A stretch of DNA of 64,000 nucleotides from Streptomyces sp. S.PB5 (lineage in GTDB: Bacteria; Actinomycetota; Actinomycetes; Streptomycetales; Streptomycetaceae). Of this stretch, positions 1 to 7,592 are shown in pieces. The notes under the pieces are model-generated. The model was not told where the DNA came from. It was given only the letters and a program-made list of their open reading frames with translations, and made no database searches. The DNA is taken from assembly GCF_030403745.1 (NCBI RefSeq), contig NZ_JAQMWP010000006.1, positions 1 to 64,000 on the forward strand, read 5' to 3'. The translations under genes were made by a program, and so were the position numbers. How positions within the stretch are numbered: the first letter of the stretch is position 1; every line of letters starts with the position of its first letter.

Positions 1-2013
1 GACTACGTCAACTGGACCGGCTCCGCCAAGGTCAAGTTCACGTACACACCCCGCACCTCCGCCACCGTCGACAAGGTCAAACCCCTCACCCCGGCCGGCG
101 TGTCCGTCTCGTACGACAAGAGCGGCAACAAGGCCAAGGTCAGCTGGGCGAAGAACCAGGAGATGGACCTCGCCGGGTATCGGGTCTTCCGGCGGCTCAA
201 GGGTGCCTCCTTCGGCAGCGCGCCGCTCGCGACGACCACCTCCACCTCGTACACGGACACCCCGCCGCCCACCGGTGCGACGTACTACTACGAGGTCCGC
301 GCGTACGACAAGGCGGGCAACGTCTCGACCGGCACCGCCGACCAGGCGGTGACGAGCGTGGACACCACCCCGCCCGCCGCGCCGTTCGTCGAGATGGACG
401 CGTGCCCGGTGGACCAGCCCTACGCGGCCCCGGAGCTCGTCACGACCGCGGAGAACGCGGCCGACATCGCGCTCTACGAGATGCAGCGGCTCGACTCCGC
501 CACCAACACCTGGACCACCGTCTACACCGGCACCAAGGGCGCGATCTGCGACACCGGTTACGCCGCCGACGGCAGCAAGGTCACCTACCGGGGCCGGGCC
601 CGGGACGCCGTGGGCAACTGGTCCGCGTACTCGCCCGCCGCCACCTTCACCACCTCGGACCGGACCCCGCCGGCGACCGCGGCCGACGCGCGCGTCGAGT
701 ACCGGTCCGGCATTCCGCACGTGGCGTGGTCGGCGGTCGACGGGGCCGCCTCGTACCAGGTCCTGCAGTACGACCCGGCGACCGGCGGCTGGCGCGACGC
801 GCTGCCCGGCGCCACGGACGACACCACCACCCCGACCACCACCACGGGCACCGACGTCGTGCCGCGCCAGCTGGTCGCGGTCGCCGACGGCTACCGGTAC
901 GCGGTGCGCTCGGTGGACGCGAAGGGCAATGCCGCGGCGCCCGTGGAGGTCACGCTGACGATGGCGGACCGGGCGGAGGCGATCGCGCCGTTCCGCACCA
1001 CCGCGCACCGGTTCGGCGAGGGGGTGATGATCGAGTGGAGCAGCGCCGATCCGTGGACCTTCGGCGAGGACAAGCCGCTACTCACCTACCGGATCACCCG
1101 CACCGACAAGGCGACCGGCGAGAGCAGCGTGGTGGGCGCCTGCAAGCCGAACAACGCGCAGGACCTTCCGCTGACCGACCCCGAGACGTACTGGACCTGG
1201 AACACCGGCGACGCCCCCGACTACGCCGGTCCGCGGCAGATCAACGGCGTGTGCTGGGACGTCTCCGGCGCCTCCGAGACGACGTACGACTACACGGTCG
1301 TGACGATCGACCCGTACGGCCATGAGTCGCAGCCCGGGCCCGCCGGCACCGCGACCACGCCGGACACCGAGCGTCCGGCCCCGGTGCAGAACCTGGCCGC
1401 CGAGCAGATCCCGCTCGGTGTGCGCCTGACCTGGACCCCGCCGGCCGACGACGACGTCCAGGGGTACCGGGTGTGGCAGGGCGTCACCAACCCGGAGACC
1501 GGTGAGACGGAGTGGAAGGAGAACTGCTGGACGGGCAGTTCCCTGGCCGACACCGAGATCCTGTGCCCGACGGTCCCCGACGGTGCCGCGCACACCTACA
1601 AGGTGGCCGCGACGGACGGTTCCCCGCTGGTCGACTGGTGGGCCGGCCCCGAGGCCTTCCACCCCGCCGAGCTCACCGTCACCCTGCCCGACACCCGGCC
1701 GCCGGGCTGGACGGGCACCGGGATCGCCGAGGACCAGTACCCGGAGCTGTACATCGGCTGCTCCGAGAGCTCCGGCCTCGGTGACTGCTCCCGGTTCGCG
1801 AGCTACCGCGTGGAGCGCTGGGACCCGGCCACGTCCGCCTATGTGACCCTGAGCGAGGGCCCGACGGACGAGGACACCGTGTTCTACATGGACCAGACCG
1901 TCCACGAGGACACGCTGGGCCTCTACTACTACCGCGTCGTCCGCCTGGACGCCGCCGGCGCGGAGGCCGCGACCAGGCTGATCGCGTACGGCATCTGGGA
2001 CGACTGGATCTGA
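1..2013 (+). CDS. Secreted/cell-surface fibronectin type III repeat protein, 3' part
   Basis: The frame is open from base 1, so the start lies before the window; 670 codons are visible, ending at TGA 2011-2013. The protein is a chain of fibronectin-III-like modules of about 90-100 residues. Recurring signatures are the VSWA(K) strand, G-Y-x-V-x-R strands, TYYYEVRAYD-type strands and D-x-x-PP linkers between modules. No catalytic motif is visible in this part; any enzymatic domain would be in the missing N-terminal portion. A likely role is an extracellular binding or spacer region of a carbohydrate-active or adhesive protein, which is inference. A strong hairpin follows the stop. Confidence 0.85.
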   Translation, partial: DYVNWTGSAKVKFTYTPRTSATVDKVKPLTPAGVSVSYDKSGNKAKVSWAKNQEMDLAGYRVFRRLKGASFGSAPLATTTSTSYTDTPPPTGATYYYEVRAYDKAGNVSTGTADQAVTSVDTTPPAAPFVEMDACPVDQPYAAPELVTTAENAADIALYEMQRLDSATNTWTTVYTGTKGAICDTGYAADGSKVTYRGRARDAVGNWSAYSPAATFTTSDRTPPATAADARVEYRSGIPHVAWSAVDGAASYQVLQYDPATGGWRDALPGATDDTTTPTTTTGTDVVPRQLVAVADGYRYAVRSVDAKGNAAAPVEVTLTMADRAEAIAPFRTTAHRFGEGVMIEWSSADPWTFGEDKPLLTYRITRTDKATGESSVVGACKPNNAQDLPLTDPETYWTWNTGDAPDYAGPRQINGVCWDVSGASETTYDYTVVTIDPYGHESQPGPAGTATTPDTERPAPVQNLAAEQIPLGVRLTWTPPADDDVQGYRVWQGVTNPETGETEWKENCWTGSSLADTEILCPTVPDGAAHTYKVAATDGSPLVDWWAGPEAFHPAELTVTLPDTRPPGWTGTGIAEDQYPELYIGCSESSGLGDCSRFASYRVERWDPATSAYVTLSEGPTDEDTVFYMDQTVHEDTLGLYYYRVVRLDAAGAEAATRLIAYGIWDDWI

Positions 2014-2034
2014 GCCGGCCCGCGCGAGCGCATG

Positions 2035-2069
2035 AAAGGGGCCCGGAGGTTCTCCCTCCGGGCCCCTTT
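2035..2069. terminator. Hairpin terminator between convergent genes
   Basis: A perfect 15-bp inverted repeat (AAAGGGGCCCGGAGG and its complement) with a 5-nt spacer lies between the FnIII gene and the convergent hspR gene. The arm ends in AAA/TTT, so it can serve both strands. Confidence 0.8.
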
Positions 2070-2087
2070 CACATGCCTGCCCGCGCG

Positions 2088-2534
2088 TCAGTCCTGGCGC
2101 CCCTTCGGCCGCCACACCACCAACGCGCTGGTCTGCTGCACCTCCTGGTACGGCACCAGATCCCGGCGGTACGAGGCGTGCACCGCCGCTTCCCGCTGCT
2201 GCATCGCCGCGGCGGCGCCCTCCAGGGCGGCCTCCATCTCGGCGACGCGGGACTGGAGCGCGGCGACCTGGTTCTCCAGCTCGATGATCCGCTTGATGCC
2301 GGCCAGGTTGATGCCCTCGTCCTGCGACAACTGCTGGACGGTGCGCAGCAGTTCGATGTCGCGGGCCGAGTAGCGGCGGCCCCGCCCGGCGGTGCGGTCG
2401 GGGGAGACCAGGCCGAGGCGGTCGTACTGACGGAGGGTCTGCGGGTGCAGGCCGGACAGCTGGGCCGCCACCGAGATGACGTAGACCGGGGTCTCCTCGG
2501 TCAGTTCATACGGGTTGCGTCGACGGCCGTCCAT
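2088..2534 (-). CDS. hspR: HspR, MerR-family heat-shock repressor
   Basis: 148 residues. The MerR-type winged helix sits near the N-terminus (VYVISVAAQLSGLHPQTLRQ, then YDRLGLVSPDRTAGRGRRYS), followed by a coiled coil rich in Glu/Ala (about residues 75-115). In Streptomyces, HspR binds HAIR sequences and represses the dnaK operon with DnaK as co-repressor. It is the last gene of dnaK-grpE-dnaJ-hspR. A TTG at 2541-2543 overlaps the dnaJ stop (TTGA) and is an alternative start. The ATG at 2534 was preferred because the family usually begins MDGRRRNPYEL and GGGAG lies 10 nt upstream. Confidence 0.95.
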   Translation of the reverse strand: MDGRRRNPYELTEETPVYVISVAAQLSGLHPQTLRQYDRLGLVSPDRTAGRGRRYSARDIELLRTVQQLSQDEGINLAGIKRIIELENQVAALQSRVAEMEAALEGAAAAMQQREAAVHASYRRDLVPYQEVQQTSALVVWRPKGRQD

Positions 2535-2539
2535 CTCGA

Positions 2540-3718
2540 TCAAGCTCCCTTCGCGGCCTGGAACAGCTCCGCCCGCGGGTCCTCACCCGCGGTCGCCTCG
2601 CGATACGCCTCAAGCGCGTCACGAGCCTTCCCCGTCAGGTCCTTCGGGACACTCACCTCGACGGTGACCAGCAGGTCGCCGCGGGTGCCGTCCTTGCGGA
2701 CCGCGCCCTTGCCACGGGCGCGCATGGTGCGGCCGTTGGGCGTGCCCGGCGGCAGCTTGAGCGTCACCGGCGGGCCGCCGAGGGTGGGGACACGCACCTC
2801 GCCGCCGAGGGCCGCCTCCGCAAAGGTCACGGGGACGGTGACGGTGAGGTTGTCGTCCCTGCGGCCGAAGACCGGGTGGGCGTCGACATGCACGGTGACG
2901 TACAGATCGCCGGCCGGTCCGCCGCGCTCGCCCGGGGCGCCCTTGCCGCGGAGGCGGATGCGCTGGTTGTCCGTCACCCCGGCGGGGATGCGGACCTGCA
3001 TGGTCCGGGAGGACTTGGCGCGGCCGCTGCCCTTGCACTCCATGCAGGGGTGCTCGGCCATCAGCCCGCGGCCCTTGCAGTCCGGGCAGGGGTCGGTCAG
3101 CGAGAAGCCGCCGCCCGAGCCCCGCGCCACCTGACCCGTGCCGACGCAGGTCGGGCACACGCGCGGTGTGCCGTTCTTGTCGCCGGTGCCGGAGCAGGCC
3201 TTGCACGGGGACTGCGAGGACATCCGCAGCGGGACCGTGGCGCCCTCGATGGCCTCCGTGAAGCTGAGTGTGACCTCGGTGTCGATGTCCTGGCCGCGCC
3301 GGGGCTGGGTACGGGTGGTGCCCGCACCGCCGCGGTTGAACAGGCCGCCGAACACGTCGCCGATCCCGCCGCCGAAGCCGCCGGAACCCTGACCGCCCTG
3401 GGCGCCGCCTCCGAAGAGGTCGCCCAGGTCGAAGTTGAAGGAGCCGCCGCCCGCGCCCGGCCCCGGGCGGAAGCCGCCGTTGCCGAAGAGCGCGCGGGCC
3501 TCGTCGTACTCCTTGCGCTTCTTGGGGTCGCCGAGGACGTCGTTCGCCTCGGAGATCTCCTTGAAGCGCTCCTCCGCCTTGGCGTTGCCCTTGTTGGCGT
3601 CCGGGTGGAACTCGCGGGCGAGTTTCCGGTACGCCTTCTTGATCTCGGCCTCGGTGGCGTCCTTGGGGACGCCGAGGACCTTGTAGAAGTCCTTCTCGAT
3701 GAAGTCCTTGGTGCTCAT
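2540..3718 (-). CDS. dnaJ: DnaJ chaperone co-factor
   Basis: 392 residues, full length. An N-terminal J domain has the HPD motif (EFHPDAN, about residue 37). A Gly/Phe-rich linker follows (about 80-140), then four CxxCxGxG-type zinc motifs (CKACSGTG, CPTCVGTG, CPDCKGRG, CMECKGSG) and the C-terminal substrate-binding domains. It stimulates DnaK ATPase and delivers unfolded clients. It is separated from grpE by 36 bp and overlaps the TTG alternative start of hspR. Confidence 0.97.
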   Translation of the reverse strand: MSTKDFIEKDFYKVLGVPKDATEAEIKKAYRKLAREFHPDANKGNAKAEERFKEISEANDVLGDPKKRKEYDEARALFGNGGFRPGPGAGGGSFNFDLGDLFGGGAQGGQGSGGFGGGIGDVFGGLFNRGGAGTTRTQPRRGQDIDTEVTLSFTEAIEGATVPLRMSSQSPCKACSGTGDKNGTPRVCPTCVGTGQVARGSGGGFSLTDPCPDCKGRGLMAEHPCMECKGSGRAKSSRTMQVRIPAGVTDNQRIRLRGKGAPGERGGPAGDLYVTVHVDAHPVFGRRDDNLTVTVPVTFAEAALGGEVRVPTLGGPPVTLKLPPGTPNGRTMRARGKGAVRKDGTRGDLLVTVEVSVPKDLTGKARDALEAYREATAGEDPRAELFQAAKGA

Positions 3719-3754
3719 CCTCGACGCCCCTCCTCCCGTGTGCTTTCTACGACG

Positions 3755-4411
3755 TCAGCCCTCCTCAGGGCCGTTGTCCTTGTCGTCGTCGGCCTTGGAC
3801 TCCTCCTCGGCCTTGACCGTCTGCGCGCCGGGCTGCGGCTCGGCGACGGCCACCCGCGCGGGGCGGATGGTGCGCTCGCCGATGCGATACCCGGGCTGCA
3901 GGATCGCCACGCACGTCGTCTCGGTGACGTCGGGCGCGTAGCTGTGCATCAGGGCCTCGTGGATCGTCGGGTCGAAGGGCTCGCCCTCCTTGCCGAACTG
4001 CTGCAGACCCATCTTCGCCGCGACGGTCTCGAGGGACTCGCCGACGGACTTGAATCCGCCGACGAACTCGCCGTGTTCACGCGCGCGGCCGATGTCGTCG
4101 AGCACGGGCAGGAGCTCGGTCAGGAGGTTCGCGACGGCGATCTCCTTGACCGTGATCCGGTCCCGCTCCACGCGGCGGCGGTAGTTCTGGAACTCGGCCT
4201 GGAGCCGCTGGAGGTCCGCGGTGCGCTCTTCGAGCGCCTTGCGGGACTGGTCCAGCTGGGCCGTCAGACCGGCGATCTGTGCTGTTGCGTCCCCGGCCGG
4301 GGCCGCCCCCTCGCTGTTCGGCGAGGTGGCGGCCTTCGGCTCGGCGTCGTCGGGGGTCGCGCCGGAGGGGACGTCGGGCTTCTCCTCGAAGCCCGGGGTC
4401 TCCTCGGTCAC
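3755..4411 (-). CDS. grpE: GrpE nucleotide exchange factor
   Basis: 218 residues. The order is an acidic disordered N-terminus, a long coiled coil (about residues 50-100, with the NYRRRVERDR segment), then the beta-wing domain carrying the conserved VGEP-like region and a late GERTIRPARVAVAEP strand. It starts with GTG at 4411, overlapping the dnaK stop as GTGA, which implies translational coupling. The C-terminus is Glu/Asp/Lys-rich. It releases ADP from DnaK. Confidence 0.96.
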   Translation of the reverse strand: MTEETPGFEEKPDVPSGATPDDAEPKAATSPNSEGAAPAGDATAQIAGLTAQLDQSRKALEERTADLQRLQAEFQNYRRRVERDRITVKEIAVANLLTELLPVLDDIGRAREHGEFVGGFKSVGESLETVAAKMGLQQFGKEGEPFDPTIHEALMHSYAPDVTETTCVAILQPGYRIGERTIRPARVAVAEPQPGAQTVKAEEESKADDDKDNGPEEG

Positions 4412-6252
4412 GCGGCACCGTCCTTGCGCTCGTCGTCGACGATCTCGGCGTCGACGACGTCGTCGTCGGCCTTGTCCTGCGGGGCACCGGCGTCGGCGCC
4501 ACCGGCGGCCTGCGCGGCCTGGGCGTCGGCGTACATGGCCTGGCCGACCTTCTGCGAGACGGCGGCGACCTTCTCGGTGGCGGTGCGGATCTCGGCGGTG
4601 TCCTCGCCCTTGAGCGCGGTCTTCAGCTCCTCGACGGCGGCCTCGACCTCGGTCTTGACCTCGCCGGGGACCTTGTCCTCGTTGTCCTTGAGGAACTTCT
4701 CCGTCTGGTAGACGAGCTGCTCGCCCTGGTTGCGGGTCTCGGCGGCCTCGCGGCGGGCGTGGTCCTCCTCCGCGTACTTCTCGGCCTCCTGGCGCATCCG
4801 GTCGACCTCGTCCTTCGGCAGCGAGGAGCCGCCGGTGACGGTCATCTTCTGCTCCTTGCCCGTGCCCAGGTCCTTCGCGGTCACGTGCATGATGCCGTTG
4901 GCGTCGATGTCGAAGGCGACCTCGATCTGCGGGACACCGCGCGGGGCCGGCGGCAGACCGGTCAGCTCGAACATCCCGAGCTTCTTGTTGTACGCCGCGA
5001 TCTCGCGCTCGCCCTGGTAGACCTGGATCTGCACGGACGGCTGGTTGTCCTCGGCCGTCGTGAAGATCTCGGACCGCTTGGTCGGGATCGTGGTGTTGCG
5101 CTCGATGAGCTTGGTCATGATGCCGCCCTTGGTCTCGATACCGAGGGACAGCGGGGTCACGTCGAGGAGCAGGACGTCCTTGACCTCACCCTTGAGGACA
5201 CCGGCCTGGAGGGCGGCGCCGATGGCGACGACCTCGTCCGGGTTGACGCCCTTGTTGGCCTCGTTGCCACCGGTCAGCTCCTTGACGAGCTCGGCGACGG
5301 CGGGCATACGGGTGGAGCCACCGACGAGGACGACGTGGTCGATCTCGTTGATGGAGACGCCGGCGTCCTTCATGACGTTGAAGAACGGGGTCTTGCAGCG
5401 CTCCAGGAGGTCCGCGGTCAGCTGCTGGAACTGAGCCCGGGTGAGCTTCTCGTCCAGGTGCAGCGGGCCCTCGGCGGAGGCGGTGATGTAGGGCAGGTTG
5501 ATCGAGGTCTCGGTGGACGAGGACAGCTCGATCTTGGCCTTCTCGGCAGCCTCACGCAGACGCTGCAGGGCCATCTTGTCCTTGGACAGGTCCACGCCGT
5601 GACCGGACTGGAACTGCTTGACCAGGTAGTCGACGACGCGCTGGTCCCAGTCGTCACCACCGAGGTGGTTGTCACCGTTGGTGGCCTTCACCTCGACGAC
5701 GCCGTCGCCGATCTCCAGCAGGGACACGTCGAAGGTGCCGCCACCGAGGTCGAAGACGAGGATCGTCTGGTCGTCCTTGTCGAGGCCGTAGGCGAGCGCG
5801 GCCGCGGTGGGCTCGTTGACGATACGAAGGACGTTGAGACCGGCGATCTCACCGGCTTCCTTCGTCGCCTGGCGCTCGGAGTCGTTGAAGTAGGCGGGGA
5901 CGGTGATGACCGCGTCGGTCACCTTCTCGCCCAGGTAGGCCTCGGCGTCCCGCTTCAGCTTCTGCAGGATGAACGCGGAGATCTGCTGCGGGTTGAAGGG
6001 CTTCCCGTCGAGCTCGATCTTCCAGTCCGTGCCCATGTGGCGCTTCACGGAGCGGATGGTCCGGTCCACGTTCGTGACCGCCTGGCGCTTGGCGACCTCG
6101 CCGACCAGCACCTCACCGTTCTTCGCGAAGGCGACGACGGACGGCGTGGTCCTGGCACCCTCGGCGTTGGTGATGACGGTGGGCTCGCCGCCCTCCAGAA
6201 CGCTGACGACGGAGTTAGTCGTGCCCAGGTCGATGCCGACCGCACGTGCCAT
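4408..6252 (-). CDS. dnaK: DnaK (Hsp70) chaperone
   Basis: 614 residues from the ATG at 6252, which starts MARAVGIDLGTTNS. GGAGG lies 9 nt upstream. An upstream in-frame start at 6291 would place the HAIR operator inside the gene and is rejected. The ATPase domain shows the phosphate-1 motif GIDLGTTNS, phosphate-2 (VFDLGGGTFDVS) and the adenosine motif (VLVGGSTRMP). The substrate-binding domain and an acidic C-terminal tail (DDVVDAEIVDDE) follow. First gene of the HspR-regulated operon. Confidence 0.98.
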   Translation of the reverse strand: MARAVGIDLGTTNSVVSVLEGGEPTVITNAEGARTTPSVVAFAKNGEVLVGEVAKRQAVTNVDRTIRSVKRHMGTDWKIELDGKPFNPQQISAFILQKLKRDAEAYLGEKVTDAVITVPAYFNDSERQATKEAGEIAGLNVLRIVNEPTAAALAYGLDKDDQTILVFDLGGGTFDVSLLEIGDGVVEVKATNGDNHLGGDDWDQRVVDYLVKQFQSGHGVDLSKDKMALQRLREAAEKAKIELSSSTETSINLPYITASAEGPLHLDEKLTRAQFQQLTADLLERCKTPFFNVMKDAGVSINEIDHVVLVGGSTRMPAVAELVKELTGGNEANKGVNPDEVVAIGAALQAGVLKGEVKDVLLLDVTPLSLGIETKGGIMTKLIERNTTIPTKRSEIFTTAEDNQPSVQIQVYQGEREIAAYNKKLGMFELTGLPPAPRGVPQIEVAFDIDANGIMHVTAKDLGTGKEQKMTVTGGSSLPKDEVDRMRQEAEKYAEEDHARREAAETRNQGEQLVYQTEKFLKDNEDKVPGEVKTEVEAAVEELKTALKGEDTAEIRTATEKVAAVSQKVGQAMYADAQAAQAAGGADAGAPQDKADDDVVDAEIVDDERKDGAA

Positions 6253-6271
6253 GGTGAATTCCTCCAGCTGA

Positions 6272-6292
6272 CTTGAGTGGAACGGACTCAAG
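6272..6292. promoter_or_regulatory. HAIR operator 1 for HspR
   Basis: The sequence reads CTTGAGT-N7-ACTCAAG, a perfect match to the HspR-associated inverted repeat, 20 bp upstream of the dnaK start codon. HspR bound here would block dnaK transcription. Confidence 0.95.
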
Positions 6293-6323
6293 TGTGCATG
6301 ACGCCCGGCGCTGGGTCAACAGA

Positions 6324-6344
6324 CCTGAGTCGAGGCCACTCAAC
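6324..6344. promoter_or_regulatory. HAIR operator 2 for HspR
   Basis: A second copy reads CCTGAGT-N7-ACTCAAC, one mismatch in each arm from consensus. Its start is 52 bp from that of HAIR 1, so both sites lie in the 94-bp gap between the upstream membrane-protein gene and dnaK. Several HAIR copies are known upstream of Streptomyces dnaK. Confidence 0.85.
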
Positions 6345-6346
6345 TC

Positions 6347-7423
6347 TTATCCGTTCCTTACACGCAACTGGGCCCCGACCTGCGGTGATGTCGGTCGAGG
6401 AGTGCTGGAGGGCTTGATACCGGGCTTGATGCGAAGCAGCGCGAACACGGCGACGAGGACCCCGCCGACCCCCCAGAGCGCCCCGGACGCGGCGATCGTC
6501 CCGAGGTGCACGAGGACGGCGACGAGTACCCCGGAGAAGGCCCCCGCCCCGAGCACGACCACGATCCCCTGCGGAGTGACCCCGACCTGGCGCAGCCGGT
6601 GTCCGAGATGATCGGGCCCGCCCCTGCGCCGCACACCGCGCACGAACCGCCGCGACAGCAGCACAAGGAGCACATCGGCTCCGACGAGGAGCGTGAGCGA
6701 CACGAGGACGGCGGCACTGTCGGCGAGCCCGTACCCGGCGCGGGCGGTGACGACCACCGCGGCCGGCAGGAACCCGGCGAACAACGACCCGCACGAACCG
6801 AGCCCCACGCGCGCGGGGGGCCAGTTGTGCATGAGGAACCCGGCGAGCGAGGCGGCGAGCACGCTGAGCACCACGGCCGGACCGTCCATGACCTCGGCCG
6901 CGGCACAGAGCCCGCCCCCGAAGGCGGTGACGATCCCCACGCCCCCCGCGAGCCCGTCGGCATGATCGAGCGCACGGAACCCGAGGGCGACGAAGACGAT
7001 CCACCCGACGGCTAGCACCCCTCCGGCCAGGCCGGTCTCCTCGTACGGCACGACGAACGCGGCGGCGACGGCGGTACCGACGACGAGAACCCTGGGCTTG
7101 ACGCGCCATACGTCGGCGAGGAGCCCCAGCACGGCGACACCGGCGGCGGCCCCGACCAGCCTGCCGATCCCGTCCCCCAGGGGCGCGACCCCGGACCGGT
7201 CGCCGACCACCACGACAAGGACGGTGACACCGACCACGGCCACTCCCCCGGCGAGCGGCACCTTCCGCTGCCGACGCCGGTCGGTGAGACCGAGCCTGAG
7301 CGCGGGGGCGCGGAGGAGGGCGGCGAGGACGGCGGAGAGGAGAAGGGCGGAGGTGGCGGCGGCGATTCCGTAGAGCACGGATCCAAAATAGGGCCGAATG
7401 TCGCAATTCGGTATGAATAACAC
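6347..7423 (-). CDS. MraY/WecA-like glycosyl-1-phosphate transferase family protein, degenerate active site
   Basis: 358 residues with about ten hydrophobic segments, matching the polyprenyl-phosphate sugar-1-phosphate transferase family. Family landmarks are recognisable but altered. The DDxxD loop reads GLLADVWRV, the NxxDxxDGLA motif reads ALDHADGLAGG, the FMGDxGS loop reads GLGSCGS (the Asp is Ser) and the His-rich loop reads PDHLGHRL. Two of the acidic residues expected to bind Mg are therefore missing, so catalytic activity is doubtful. The start used is GTG 7423; a GTG about 45 bp inside the ORF, just before LYGIAAATSALLL, is also possible. Upstream of dnaK, same strand, 94-bp gap. Confidence 0.75.
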   Translation of the reverse strand: MLFIPNCDIRPYFGSVLYGIAAATSALLLSAVLAALLRAPALRLGLTDRRRQRKVPLAGGVAVVGVTVLVVVVGDRSGVAPLGDGIGRLVGAAAGVAVLGLLADVWRVKPRVLVVGTAVAAAFVVPYEETGLAGGVLAVGWIVFVALGFRALDHADGLAGGVGIVTAFGGGLCAAAEVMDGPAVVLSVLAASLAGFLMHNWPPARVGLGSCGSLFAGFLPAAVVVTARAGYGLADSAAVLVSLTLLVGADVLLVLLSRRFVRGVRRRGGPDHLGHRLRQVGVTPQGIVVVLGAGAFSGVLVAVLVHLGTIAASGALWGVGGVLVAVFALLRIKPGIKPSSTPRPTSPQVGAQLRVRNG

Positions 7424-7592
7424 GATCGGATTGACTATCGGATCGACTGGCGACTCAGGCGACCCTCAGCGATCCAGATCACCCCGCCCCTGGCTACAGT
7501 GCGATGGAAGATACGGGTAGTCTCAGTCGGACTGCATAAGTTACCGCTTAGTAATCTCGAAGAACCCCCTCGCAGGCCCGAGGAGCCCCCAA

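Noticed and set aside
4279..6276. Long plus-strand ORF (665 codons) opposite dnaK
   Set aside because: A shadow of dnaK caused by high GC third positions; the product is a Leu/Asp/Val-rich low-information sequence without motifs.
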